62,731 nucleotides of DNA from Lachnospiraceae bacterium UBA7202 (lineage in GTDB: Bacteria > Bacillota > Clostridia > Lachnospirales > Lachnospiraceae). How positions within the stretch are numbered: position 1 is the stretch's first letter; each line of letters opens with the position of its first letter. Of this stretch, positions 8,357-18,069 are shown one piece after another. The notes beneath the pieces are model-generated. The model was not told where the DNA came from. It saw only the letters and a list, made by a program, of their open reading frames with translations, and made no database searches. Location of the stretch: contig DKUO01000011.1 of the NCBI GenBank assembly GCA_002490705.1, positions 1 through 62,731 on the forward strand, in the 5' to 3' direction. The position numbers and the translations under genes were made by a program.

Positions 8357-11036
8357 TTTTTTGGCATTTGTCATTGGATTGACCATACTGGTTATTAATT
8401 TAGTACCCGCTGTGAGCATGGCTGCGGCCTTTGGAATGGATATTTTTCATAGTGGGACGCCGGATTATCAGGAGAGCGAGGAATTTCGGTATCTGATCAG
8501 CGAGAAGCTGTCCGATCTGCTGGGGGTAGCCACGGGCGGACAGGCATATTCGCCATATCAGAATGAGGACGCAGGCGGGACGGCATATTCGGGATCTCTG
8601 AATCAGCCGACGACGGTGGCGCAGGAAGATGCTGTCGTGGAGGAGTCCGCGGATTACGAAAATGCGGCTTTTGAGGATTTTATGAATAACCTGGAAGGCC
8701 CGGAGGCATTTGGCGGCAACTGGGACGACTATCAGGCATATCTGGAAGAACAGCAGATGCACTATGACGAGATGATAGCGGAATACGGAATCGGCAGCGC
8801 CTATGACGACGGGTATTACTACGGCTACAATGACTACTACTATGGTTACGGCTACGGGGACGAGGAGAGCAGGGACGCTTACATGGCGGATATGGCGAAA
8901 AACAAAAACCTCCGCTATGCCGTAGTCTGTCAGAACAAGCTGCTCTACTCGAATATCGAGGGCTTTGAGGAAAAAGCGGGGGAGGAATGGAAGGGCGAGG
9001 ATTTCTCTCAGGCGCTTGACGGGACGGCGTATAATTTTACCCTCTGGTATAATCGGGAAAACGATGGCAAGGTGCAGATCGTAAAGGATGGCCATGAGGA
9101 GAATGTGTACGGCGACGGCGTCTACCGTGAGGAAAGCCGGTGGCGGGTGCCCGGCTACGCGAACTTTACAATCGGGGAATCAACCAAGGATACGGTGATC
9201 TTTCTGGCGGCGGCCAAGTATCCGCAGCTTTATCTGGTGAGGGAAGACGGAAGCAGCAGTACCATGCAGTATGGCGGCAGGCTCTGCCAGATGAGGCAGA
9301 ATACGCTGAATCTTTACAGCGCTGCGGAGAGAATTGCAATTTTTATGTCAACCGCTTTGCTTCTTTTGGTGATTGCTTTTTTGATGCGAAAGAGCAGACA
9401 GCAGGTGACAGCGCGGATTGCAGAGTTTCTGGGAAAAATCTGTCTGGAAGGGAAGCTTTTTGTGCTGCTTGTCATGCTGGTTCTCCTTACAGGAATGAGC
9501 GCCGGGGCGATGGGGCAGCTTGTCTGGTGGCTCAGAAACGGATTATCCTGGTATAGCTGGAACGGCGACTACCTCTATGAGATCGCAAAGCTGACAAGGA
9601 CAGGGGGATATCTGGCGCTTTGGTTTTGGCTTTTCTATCTGGTGGTTCTCGATTTTCGCGGAAACCGGCACAGGCAGAAGAAACCGCTTTTTGATCTGTT
9701 AAAAGTGAAAGATTTTAAATATCCGATCCAGAAAAGGCTGGTGCGGAGACAACGGATCACGTTGATTGCACAGATCATTCTCCTGACGCTGTTTGCGGTG
9801 GCGATCTGTCTGCTGTGGCTGTTTACGGAGGAGTACATGAATTATCTCACAGGCGGCTACAGTTACAGCTACACCTATGATTTCTATGAAGAGATGGCGG
9901 AGGATCTGGGCTATCCTCTTGCGCTGGCGGGAGGCCATATGGTCTGGATCCTGATGCCCTGCGTGATCTTCGCCGCCCTGTCTGGCTTTACAATGATGAC
10001 GTTTTTGGGTTTAAAGAAGAATCGCCGGCTGGCAGTGGATATCGGCGCACTCACCGATCAGATTCTGGCGGTGCGGGAGGGTAACATGACCGAGAGACTG
10101 CAGTTATCCGAGGATACGGATCTACAGGAAGCGGCGGATAACCTGAATGAGATTCAAAAGGGGATGGAGACGGCTCTGGCGGAGCGTGTGAAGAGCGAGC
10201 GCATGAAGGTGGATCTGGTGACCAACGTGTCCCACGATATCAAGACGCCGCTTACCTCGATTATCAGTTATGTGGAGCTTTTGCGGCAGGAGGAGGAACT
10301 GCCTCAGTATGTGAAGGAATATATTCAGATATTAGGGGAAAAGTCAGAGCGGCTGCGGGGTATCGTGCAGGATGTGTTTGAGGTGAGCAAGGCGACCTCC
10401 GGGCAGCTCCCGATCAATATGGAGACGCTGGATATGGGGAAACTCCTTCGGCAGACTTTGGCGGATATGGACGGACAGATTGCGGAGAGTACGCTTATCA
10501 TGAAAGATTCTGTTCCGCAGGAGCCGGTTCTGGTGCAGGCGGATGGACAGCGGCTCTACCGGGTGTTCCAGAATTTACTGCAGAACGCTCTGCGCTATTC
10601 GCTGCCGGGTTCCCGGATCTATTTGACGCTTGTAGACGAGGCGGGAGAGGCTGTGGTTCGGATCAAGAATACTTCCAGTGTGGAGCTTTCCGGGGACAAG
10701 GATTTCACGGAGCGGTTTGTGCGGGGAGACGAGAGCCGCACGGACGGCGGAAGCGGGCTGGGACTGTCCATAGCGAAAAGTTTTACGGAGGCCTGCGGCG
10801 GCAGATTCTCGGTGGAGACGGACGCCGATCTGTTCACGGTGACGGTGCGGTTTGACAGAGGCGGAAAGCCGGTGACGGAGGTGCCCTTTGAAATGAGACA
10901 GCCTCGTTACAACGCGGAGACTGGGGCGGCTATGGATGAAGCGAGAGCCATTATGAAAGGGCAGATCAAGGCAAAACATTACTCCGACGCACACACTCTT
11001 TTTGAGGAACTGGATGCGGAACAGAAACATGATTGA
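8319..11036 (+). CDS. Membrane sensor histidine kinase with a Tyr/Gly-rich extracellular loop
   Basis: Partner kinase of the upstream regulator, 905 residues. Starts at TTG 8319 with AAAGGTGG about ten bases before it, overlapping the regulator gene by 38 nt. Helix 1 (~10-34), then a long extracellular region including a Tyr/Gly-rich stretch (161-180), followed by about six further membrane helices (~345-560), HAMP-like linker, HisKA with H639 in NVSHDIKTP, N-box NLLQNALRYS and G-box GGSGLGLSIAKS. About 45 residues follow the ATPase domain. The membrane topology resembles VanS-like/DUF4153-type kinases of Clostridia, which sense envelope conditions, but the signal is unknown. A bidirectional terminator follows. 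Confidence 0.93.
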   Translation: MDTKWKKGKVIFSFLAFVIGLTILVINLVPAVSMAAAFGMDIFHSGTPDYQESEEFRYLISEKLSDLLGVATGGQAYSPYQNEDAGGTAYSGSLNQPTTVAQEDAVVEESADYENAAFEDFMNNLEGPEAFGGNWDDYQAYLEEQQMHYDEMIAEYGIGSAYDDGYYYGYNDYYYGYGYGDEESRDAYMADMAKNKNLRYAVVCQNKLLYSNIEGFEEKAGEEWKGEDFSQALDGTAYNFTLWYNRENDGKVQIVKDGHEENVYGDGVYREESRWRVPGYANFTIGESTKDTVIFLAAAKYPQLYLVREDGSSSTMQYGGRLCQMRQNTLNLYSAAERIAIFMSTALLLLVIAFLMRKSRQQVTARIAEFLGKICLEGKLFVLLVMLVLLTGMSAGAMGQLVWWLRNGLSWYSWNGDYLYEIAKLTRTGGYLALWFWLFYLVVLDFRGNRHRQKKPLFDLLKVKDFKYPIQKRLVRRQRITLIAQIILLTLFAVAICLLWLFTEEYMNYLTGGYSYSYTYDFYEEMAEDLGYPLALAGGHMVWILMPCVIFAALSGFTMMTFLGLKKNRRLAVDIGALTDQILAVREGNMTERLQLSEDTDLQEAADNLNEIQKGMETALAERVKSERMKVDLVTNVSHDIKTPLTSIISYVELLRQEEELPQYVKEYIQILGEKSERLRGIVQDVFEVSKATSGQLPINMETLDMGKLLRQTLADMDGQIAESTLIMKDSVPQEPVLVQADGQRLYRVFQNLLQNALRYSLPGSRIYLTLVDEAGEAVVRIKNTSSVELSGDKDFTERFVRGDESRTDGGSGLGLSIAKSFTEACGGRFSVETDADLFTVTVRFDRGGKPVTEVPFEMRQPRYNAETGAAMDEARAIMKGQIKAKHYSDAHTLFEELDAEQKHD

Positions 11037-11154
11037 GTTTCTAAGTGTGTGGGAAGAATTTCACAATATTGATTTTAACCGTGTGCAATTCGAGGCCTTA
11101 AAAGCGCGGTAAGTTTAAATAATTTGCCGCAAATAGGAAGCGAATCATCATAGG

Positions 11155-11185
11155 AAAAACAGGAGCCGCTAGGACTCCTGTTTTT
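11155..11185. terminator. Bidirectional terminator between convergent operons
   Basis: Perfect 11-bp stem AAAAACAGGAG / CTCCTGTTTTT (11155-11165 with 11175-11185). The A-run and T-run make it work in both directions; it contains the stop codon of the minus-strand DegV kinase. No other signal seen in 11037-11154. Confidence 0.85.
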
Positions 11186-13862
11186 CTCTCCTTACAAACA
11201 TCAATCCGAAGGTGCCGATACCGCAGTTACTGGAAACGGTGGCGGAAGCCTTCTGTAAAATCACCTTGTCAAAGTGAATATATTTTTCTACAATTTCTAC
11301 AATTTCGTCGATCTGCTTCACACTGCATCCCGCGTAGGTGACGAAGAGGATGCGGTTGTCGATCTGGCTGCTGTGTTTAAACAGCTTCCTGATGTACTGA
11401 CGCACAACCCGATGCATGTTGCCGGATTCGATCCGCCACAGTTTCAGCCGGTTTTTGGACATGGACAGGACCGGATGGAGATTTAACAGGGTGCAGAGCT
11501 TGTGGACGCCGCCGCTCACCTTGCCGTTGCGGTAGAGCGTGGTGGTGCTTGGCACAAGGAAATTGGAGAAGACGCGCTCCCGGTATTCCTCCAGCGCCAG
11601 ACAAATCTCTTCCACACTTTTGCCCTCCTCCGCCAGCATGGCGGCGTAGAGAACCATAAGGCCGTGGCCGCTGCTGATATGGGTGGAGTCCACGACAGTG
11701 ACGTTGTCAAAGGTTTTTGCGGCCTGTGTTGCGTTGGGATAGGCGCCGCTCAAATCTATGGTGGCGGTGATGTGAATGACATGCTCCGCTTCCGCAAGGG
11801 TCTCCGCAAAGAAATATTCATATTCGGAAGGCGCCGCCGTGGAGGAATGGGAGTGGCTGCCCTCTGTCTGGAGGTAGGCGAGCAGGCTGTCGGAAGAAAT
11901 CTCAAAGAGATCGCAAAAGCGTCCCTCATTGGTATGAACGTAGCAGTACATCAGGCGGATGCGGTACCGTTCCAGAAGGTCAGCCGGAAGGTCGCAGATA
12001 CAGTCCGCCGTGATGGCAATTTTCCGTTTGCGAAGACTGGAAATCTGGTTGATGTTTTCCATATCCTCTGCGTCCGATTCCTCCGGCTGGGCCATATACT
12101 CAATCAGGTCAGCAGGCAGGTATTTTAAAAGTCCTGCCTCTAAGAGGGGGGCGCTGATGGGTTTTGCCAGATAACCGTCGAAGCCCATATTCTGGTAGAC
12201 CTGCTCCGCGTCTGACATCACGTTGGCGGTCAGGGCGATCACAGGGGTTTTCTGGCAGAAGCCCTTTGTCTGGCTGCGGACGGCGCGCAGGGTAGCGGCC
12301 CCGTCCATATCCGGCATCATATGATCCATCAGAATCACATGGTAGGCGGTCTGGGCAGTCTTTTTTAAGGCTTCCTTTCCGCTCTCTGCCGTATCTACCT
12401 TTACCTTTGTATCCCGCAGGAGCTTTACTGCAACCATCAGGTTCATGGAGTTGTCGTCCACCACCAGAATGCGGGCGTCGGGAGCAATAAAACTCTGCTG
12501 ATAGTGGGCCCGGTGGTTTAACTGCTTTTGGGCGGCAAAATTGATCACGCCGATGGGGTGCACGTTGATAATGCGCTGCTGTAGTTCTATCGTAAAGACG
12601 GAACCCTTGTGATAGACGCTGTCCACGGTGATTTTTCCACCCATCATTTCTATGAGCTGTTTGGAAATGGTAAGACCAAGGCCGGTTCCCTCGATATTTC
12701 GGTTATCCGATTCGTCTACCCGCTTGAAGGAGCGGAAGAGATCGTCCAGACTTTCTTTGCGGATGCCCATGCCGGTGTCTTCCACACAGATGCGCAGAAG
12801 GATCTGGTCCGCAGAGATGCGTTCGCCCTTGGCGCTTAAGGTGACAGAGCCGGATTCTGTATATTTGACTGCATTGGTCAACATATTGGTGACCACCTGC
12901 TTGATCCGCACCTCGTCGCCGTAGAGCATGGAAGGGATTTCCGGGTCGATATCCACTTTAAACTCCAGATTTTTCTGGTGCGCCCGAATCCAGATCAGAT
13001 TGACCAGATCGCTGAACATGGAGCTGATCTCATATTGAGTCGGCACGATATCCATTTTTCCGGACTCCAGTTTGGAGAGGTCGAGGATGTCGTTGATGGT
13101 GGTGAGCAGCATTTTGCTGGCATTTTGGATGTTGATAGCGTTCTCCGCAATCTCATCGGAGATATCCTCCCGAAGAATCATTTCGTTTAAGCCGATGATG
13201 GTGTTGATGGGCGTGCGGATCTCGTGGCTCATATTGGCGAAGAAGGTGTCTTTGGAGCGGGCAATCTGCTCCACCTCTTTTCGCTGCTGTTCGGCGATCT
13301 GTTTTTCCTGTTCATAGGTTTTGGCTTGCAACTTTAAGAGGATGCCGATAAAAGCGCTCACACACAGCAGCGCCACAAAGGAGTCTGAAAATGTATAGAA
13401 GCGTGTGGAAGCCGGTATCAGATCCGGTCGGTAGTAGGCAAACAGGTAAGCGCTCAAAAAGGAGAGGAGGGAGAGGGTGATAGCGATCACAAAAGAACGC
13501 CCCTCAAATAAGAGAAAAATATAAACCAGCCCCAGCACAAACCACACCGGCATGCCGCTCTGGGTGCCGCCGCTTGTGATAAATAGCAGGGGGAAGAAAA
13601 CCACGTTTGTGCCGATGGCGAGGAGCCAGGAAGCTTTTTTGCTGTTATGCTGTTTGAGCGTGATTCGGATGGAAAGGCCGGAAATCACGCCTATGGGAAT
13701 CAATGCATATAAAACCCTGGAATCGGCGCCGAGAAAAACAAGAGCAATGCCGATCACAGAGCAGGCAAAGACCAGAAGCATGATTAAGCGGTTGATTCTT
13801 TCCTTAAAATCCAGCTGTCCGGAAAATATGGTCTGAAAAAAGTGTTGTATATTTTTGCGCAT
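11169..13862 (-). CDS. Hybrid histidine kinase with receiver and C-terminal DegV (fatty-acid-binding) domain
   Basis: Six-helix membrane module (about 25-185), coiled coil, HisKA with H213 in MSHEIRTP, HATPase with N-box MLTNAVKYT and G-box EGTGLGL (about 392), receiver (462-580) with D513 in LMDHMMPDMDG and K567, then a complete DegV domain (about 612-892). The DegV part shows IAITADCICDLP, the middle SHSSTAAPS ligand segment, ITATIDLSGAYPNA, VTVVDSTHISSGHGLMVL, KVSGGVHKLCTLLNLHPVLS and the end GIGTFGLMFV. Free-standing DegV/FakB proteins bind fatty acids and hand them to the FakA kinase. Here the domain is the output end of a phosphorelay, or a lipid sensor feeding back on it. Last gene of a three-gene operon, 3 nt after the preceding stop; AAAGGATGG serves as ribosome site. 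Confidence 0.92.
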   Translation of the reverse strand: MRKNIQHFFQTIFSGQLDFKERINRLIMLLVFACSVIGIALVFLGADSRVLYALIPIGVISGLSIRITLKQHNSKKASWLLAIGTNVVFFPLLFITSGGTQSGMPVWFVLGLVYIFLLFEGRSFVIAITLSLLSFLSAYLFAYYRPDLIPASTRFYTFSDSFVALLCVSAFIGILLKLQAKTYEQEKQIAEQQRKEVEQIARSKDTFFANMSHEIRTPINTIIGLNEMILREDISDEIAENAINIQNASKMLLTTINDILDLSKLESGKMDIVPTQYEISSMFSDLVNLIWIRAHQKNLEFKVDIDPEIPSMLYGDEVRIKQVVTNMLTNAVKYTESGSVTLSAKGERISADQILLRICVEDTGMGIRKESLDDLFRSFKRVDESDNRNIEGTGLGLTISKQLIEMMGGKITVDSVYHKGSVFTIELQQRIINVHPIGVINFAAQKQLNHRAHYQQSFIAPDARILVVDDNSMNLMVAVKLLRDTKVKVDTAESGKEALKKTAQTAYHVILMDHMMPDMDGAATLRAVRSQTKGFCQKTPVIALTANVMSDAEQVYQNMGFDGYLAKPISAPLLEAGLLKYLPADLIEYMAQPEESDAEDMENINQISSLRKRKIAITADCICDLPADLLERYRIRLMYCYVHTNEGRFCDLFEISSDSLLAYLQTEGSHSHSSTAAPSEYEYFFAETLAEAEHVIHITATIDLSGAYPNATQAAKTFDNVTVVDSTHISSGHGLMVLYAAMLAEEGKSVEEICLALEEYRERVFSNFLVPSTTTLYRNGKVSGGVHKLCTLLNLHPVLSMSKNRLKLWRIESGNMHRVVRQYIRKLFKHSSQIDNRILFVTYAGCSVKQIDEIVEIVEKYIHFDKVILQKASATVSSNCGIGTFGLMFVRREKQES

Positions 13863-13865
13863 CGG

Positions 13866-16757
13866 TTATTTACCCATCCTTTCCAGAACTTCGGAGGCGC
13901 CGAGAAAATCGAAGTCTGAGGTCAGCTTGCGTATCTCATCGGCCATTTGTTTGAGAGAAACGTCGTTATGACGGAAGGTGGACAGACGGTTCAAAAGTTC
14001 GTCCAGTCCATCACTTTCAAAGGAAGACAGCTTTTCGCCAATCTGTGCAAGCAATGCCTGAAGGGAATTTTCATCCGTGGCGGTGAAAGCTGCCGGACGC
14101 TCTTCCGACGAGGAGGAGGCCGGTGCATCCTGTGTTTCGCCTGCAAAACCGGGCCCCTTTTCGTCAGGATAGACAAAGACGTTGCCGTCAAGCGCCGAAA
14201 GAAGCCGGTCGTGATTTTCCATCATGGCTTCATGGTGCTCATGAAGGAAATCAATCCGGTTTTCCTTGCCGGCCATTTCCAGTTCTCTCGCCATTTCCGA
14301 GAGCTCGCCGGCGCCGATGCCCTTGGCGTTTCCTTTCAGGGCGTGGACACAGATCACATAGTTTTTCCAATCCTGTTCCTCATAGTAGTGCTCCAGATTT
14401 TTCCTGCGGTTTTTCCCTTCCGCGTGAAAAATGGCAATGATTTCCCGGAAGCCTTCCTCATCCCCGCAGTAGGCGAGGGCCTGTTCCAAGTCGACGCCGG
14501 CTCTGGTCAGACGCAGACGGGCTCTGTCCGTCTCGCTGCGTGTGGGAACCGCGGCTGTGGAATCGTGTGCGGGCGAGGACTGCGGGGAAGCTGTCTGCGC
14601 CGCGTTTCCCTGTGTGCCCATACCGTTTTTCGCAGATTCGCTTTCGGGTAGCTTTCCAGCGGCAGTTTCCTCTTCTTCTACGGGAATCTGCATCTGGGCA
14701 GGGATATAGCGCCTGAGAATTCGTTCCAGTACGCTCAGTTCAATGGGTTTGGCGATAAAGTCATTGAAACCCTCGGACATAAACATTTCCCTTGCGCCGC
14801 CGATGGCGTTGGCCGTAAAGGCGATCACGGGAAGGGACTGGTAGTACAGCCCCGGTTTCTGCCGGATCTTGTGCAGGGTTTCCACGCCGTCCATGTCCGG
14901 CATCATGTGATCCAAAAAGACACAGTCAAATTCCGGCGCATTCAACTTTTCCAAAGCCTCCGGACCGCTGCTTGCCATGGTTACCTTGAGGCGGTAGGGC
15001 AGAAGCAGTCTGGCCATAACCTTTAAGTTCATGGCATTGTCGTCCACCACCAGCACACTTGCCTGCGGGGCAACAAATTTGTTATGTAAACTTGCCTGAC
15101 GTTCCTCGCTGTTCAGTATTTTCTGTCCATTGAAGACGGCGGCGATGGATAAAACGGTGAAGGGCTTGTAGATGCGGAGCATATTGCCCTGCACCAGCAT
15201 TTCCTGATCATAATCTAGCAAAAGTACAACCGTCTGTTCTTTGGAAAGATGGTCGAAGAAGCTGCGGTCCTCGGTGTATTCCTCCCAGCCTATGAAGATG
15301 TGGGTGTAGGATTCGCGCTCCATGCGCCGTTTCAGTTCGGGAAGATTCCGGCAGACGCGGAAGGGGAAGCCGAACTGGCTGACAATGTGCTGTATACAGC
15401 TTTCATACCCCTCGCGCACCACAGTATAGTCGTACTTGTCGAGATTGATATAGCAGGCGGCGAAGAGTTGGTTTTTGTCTTTGATGGAAACAATGGGGGT
15501 CTCGTCCAGAACCTTTTGGGGGATCGTAAAGCGGAATTCACTGCCGGTGCCGGGAGTGCTTTCCACTGTCATAAAACCGCCCATGCTGCGGACCAGAGCC
15601 TGCGTGATGGCAAGGCCGAGCCCCACGCCTCCCTCCTCTCTGTTTCTCTTGGAGTTCACCTGACTGAAGCTGGTAAAAATTTTTTCCATGTCGGCGCGCT
15701 CGATGCCAATGCCGGAATCCCTGACGCTGACCTGTAAGTTGATACCGTACTCCTCCCGGCGGCCCTGGATCTGCAAAATGACGCCGCCTTCCTTGGTGAA
15801 TTTGATGGCGTTGCCGAGCAGATTCATGACGATGCGCCGGAATTTCTGCTCGTCTCCCAGAAGATTGCTGGGCAGATTGGCGTCGCAGTCCACAATCAGT
15901 TCCAGATGCCTGCCGTTGTCCATGGTCAGCGCCATATTGATGATATCGGTGATGGTGGAGGTGATGTTGTAGCTTTCCTCCGCTAACTCCATCCGTCCTG
16001 TCTCCAGTTCCGAGAAGTCCAGAATATTGCTGACTGTGGAGAGAAGATTCCTGCCTGCGGTCTGGATATCCACCACATCACGGCGCACATCTATGGGCAG
16101 ATCCTCTTGCAAAATGGCCTCGCTCATACCGCACACCGCGTTGATGGGGGTGCGGATCTCGTGGGAGACATTCACTAAAAAATCATCCTTGCTGCGCTCT
16201 GCAATTTCCAGTTCCCGGATGTTGTCCACCAAGAGATTGTTTGCCTCCTGCCGGTTCTTCTGTATGATTAAAATGACGCAGGAAACTGTGTAGAGGGAGA
16301 CAAACTGGACGCCGATCCGCAGAGCGCTCTGAGGGTCGGCAACGGTGACTGTTTTTATAATAAAGCCGTGATATAAAAAGAGAAAAATCGGAATGATAAA
16401 TCCCGGATAGAGGAGTTGCCTGATGTTGAATATGCTTAACAGCACAATGACTCCGGCCAGGGTGACAAGCAGGGAAGAAAAGCTCCCGGTAAACAGGGCG
16501 TAGAGAATAAATTCCGTCCAGCACATGATGCTGATGAAGGACGCCCGTTTGGGGTGATCCCAGTATTCCCGCGCATGGATAAACCAGCCCAGAAGGGGCG
16601 GCAGAAAAATGATTTCCAGAATAAAAATATTCCAGCCGGAGAGCAGCCCTGCGAGAAAGGCGGCGGCCGTATAGAAGCTCAGGATCGCCAGCACAATACG
16701 TTCCTGCTTTTTTTGCGTTTGTTCGGTTCTTAACTGTGTATTATCCAAGGAAGTCAC
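13866..16757 (-). CDS. Hybrid histidine kinase with receiver and HPt domain
   Basis: 963 residues. N-terminal six-helix membrane module (about 20-165), HisKA with H199 in VSHEIRTP, HATPase (N-box MNLLGNAIKF, G-box GGVGLGLAI), a degenerate receiver-like region (about 430-545, lacking a phosphoacceptor), a true receiver (567-690) with D616 in FLDHMMPDMDG and K670, a Ser/Ala-rich linker, and an HPt domain with H805 in HALKGNAKGIG. Complete phosphorelay in one chain. It has no cognate DNA-binding regulator nearby; the two partners in the operon are a REC-HD-GYP protein (7 nt upstream) and the DegV kinase (3 nt downstream), so output may go to c-di-GMP breakdown. The signal is unknown. Confidence 0.94.
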   Translation of the reverse strand: MTSLDNTQLRTEQTQKKQERIVLAILSFYTAAAFLAGLLSGWNIFILEIIFLPPLLGWFIHAREYWDHPKRASFISIMCWTEFILYALFTGSFSSLLVTLAGVIVLLSIFNIRQLLYPGFIIPIFLFLYHGFIIKTVTVADPQSALRIGVQFVSLYTVSCVILIIQKNRQEANNLLVDNIRELEIAERSKDDFLVNVSHEIRTPINAVCGMSEAILQEDLPIDVRRDVVDIQTAGRNLLSTVSNILDFSELETGRMELAEESYNITSTITDIINMALTMDNGRHLELIVDCDANLPSNLLGDEQKFRRIVMNLLGNAIKFTKEGGVILQIQGRREEYGINLQVSVRDSGIGIERADMEKIFTSFSQVNSKRNREEGGVGLGLAITQALVRSMGGFMTVESTPGTGSEFRFTIPQKVLDETPIVSIKDKNQLFAACYINLDKYDYTVVREGYESCIQHIVSQFGFPFRVCRNLPELKRRMERESYTHIFIGWEEYTEDRSFFDHLSKEQTVVLLLDYDQEMLVQGNMLRIYKPFTVLSIAAVFNGQKILNSEERQASLHNKFVAPQASVLVVDDNAMNLKVMARLLLPYRLKVTMASSGPEALEKLNAPEFDCVFLDHMMPDMDGVETLHKIRQKPGLYYQSLPVIAFTANAIGGAREMFMSEGFNDFIAKPIELSVLERILRRYIPAQMQIPVEEEETAAGKLPESESAKNGMGTQGNAAQTASPQSSPAHDSTAAVPTRSETDRARLRLTRAGVDLEQALAYCGDEEGFREIIAIFHAEGKNRRKNLEHYYEEQDWKNYVICVHALKGNAKGIGAGELSEMARELEMAGKENRIDFLHEHHEAMMENHDRLLSALDGNVFVYPDEKGPGFAGETQDAPASSSSEERPAAFTATDENSLQALLAQIGEKLSSFESDGLDELLNRLSTFRHNDVSLKQMADEIRKLTSDFDFLGASEVLERMGK

Positions 16758-16763
16758 CCTTTC

Positions 16764-17828
16764 TTATTTTTCTAACATTTCTTTCAGCCGCGGCAGCATA
16801 TCCACAAATACGTCGATGATCACCGGGTCAAACTGTGTGCCGCGTCCCTCCGACATGATCTGCATGATCCGCTCGATGGGGCGGATGGGCGGCTTGTAGC
16901 AGCGCTCCTCGTAAAGGGCGTCAAATACATCCGCCACGGCCATGATCCGCGCGGAGAGAGGAATGTTGTTCTCGGTGAGCCCGGCGGGGTAGCCCGTACC
17001 GTCCCAGCGCTCATGGTGATACAGGGCAATGTCTTCCACCAGCCGCACATAGTGCTCATCCTCGATGTCACCGATAATGGTCTGTATGATTTTCCGGCTG
17101 TGGGTGGTATGCAGCTTCATGGTCTCAAATTCTTCCGGCGTAAGCTTCCCCGGTTTTTGCAGGATTGCGTCGGGAATCTTGATCTTTCCCACATCGTGGA
17201 GGGGAGCCGCCTTACAGAGATCTTCGATATAGGATGGGGTCAGTTCATCCGTAAAATACCCGCGGGACAACAGCTCGCCCGCGATCATGCCCACGTAAGT
17301 CTGCGTGTTCTTTACATGTTTTCCGGTACTGCCGTCCCGGCTCTCGATCAGGTTGGCCATACCGATGATGACAGAGTCCTGAATGCGGCCAAGACGCAGA
17401 GCGTCCTCCGTGATTTTCTGCGCCTGATTGTTTACCATTTCCTCCAGATGATGCCGGTACTGGTCAAGCTCGATGGTTTTGCTCACGCGGCTTAACAGAA
17501 TATCGGGCACAAAGGGTTTGACCACGAAGTCCATGGCGCCCAGCTGGAAGCATTTGATTTCCGTCTCTGCCAGATTGTCTGCCGTCAGGAAAATGACGGG
17601 AATCAATTCGGTTTGTATGTTAGAGCGGATTTTTTCCATCACTTCAAATCCGTTCATTTCCGGCATATTGATGTCCAAAAGAATCAGGTCGGGATGATGG
17701 GTTTCCAGATAGGTTAAGGCTGCCGTGCCGCTGTTGCAGGCAGCTATGCGATATTGCGGTCCGAGAATGCGCTGGGCAAGCGACAGATTGGTCTTGTCGT
17801 CGTCCACCACCAGAATGACATTTTTCAC
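16764..17828 (-). CDS. Response regulator with HD-GYP c-di-GMP phosphodiesterase output
   Basis: 354 residues: receiver (1-~120) with D9-D11 pocket, phosphoacceptor D52 in LILLDINMPEMNG and VKP lysine; then an HD-GYP domain with HVKNT (H171), HD at 211-212 in APLHDVGKIKIPD, and the signature HHERWDGTGYP (271-281). All metal-binding residues of the RpfG-type phosphodiesterase are present, so it should hydrolyse c-di-GMP. GTG start with GAGGAC upstream. First gene of the minus-strand operon, followed at 6-nt distance by the HPt hybrid kinase, its likely phosphodonor. Confidence 0.95.
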   Translation of the reverse strand: MKNVILVVDDDKTNLSLAQRILGPQYRIAACNSGTAALTYLETHHPDLILLDINMPEMNGFEVMEKIRSNIQTELIPVIFLTADNLAETEIKCFQLGAMDFVVKPFVPDILLSRVSKTIELDQYRHHLEEMVNNQAQKITEDALRLGRIQDSVIIGMANLIESRDGSTGKHVKNTQTYVGMIAGELLSRGYFTDELTPSYIEDLCKAAPLHDVGKIKIPDAILQKPGKLTPEEFETMKLHTTHSRKIIQTIIGDIEDEHYVRLVEDIALYHHERWDGTGYPAGLTENNIPLSARIMAVADVFDALYEERCYKPPIRPIERIMQIMSEGRGTQFDPVIIDVFVDMLPRLKEMLEK

Positions 17829-18069
17829 GGGAATGGTCCTCTTTTCCTACTTTAGTTTTGTATGGATTTTATTTGTATTTTATTGTAAAACAATATCGGA
17901 ATAAAATCAAGAAAGGCCAAAGCGGAAGGGGAAGATATTGACAGGATGAAGAGTTTGCGCAAATATCGTTCAATGTGTTATATTTATTATAGATACGGCA
18001 AAGATAAATAGTTTCCATAATTTTATATTATGTAAACTATAAGTAGAAAAAAGCGGATTAGGTACGAAA
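17829..18069. other. Divergent intergenic region between the HD-GYP operon and the helicase gene
   Basis: AT-rich 241-bp spacer that must hold promoters in both directions. On the plus strand a TTGACA at 17938-17943 is followed after 17 bp by only a weak AAATAT. One copy of the recurring TTATGTAAACT motif lies at 18028-18038, 31 bp before the helicase start. No gene seen. Confidence 0.4.

Noticed and set aside
8400..9095. 231-codon minus-strand reading frame
   Set aside because: Opposite the sensor kinase gene; composition reflects the Tyr/Gly codons on the other strand.
13947..14651. 234-codon plus-strand reading frame
   Set aside because: Opposite the HPt hybrid kinase gene; no family resemblance.
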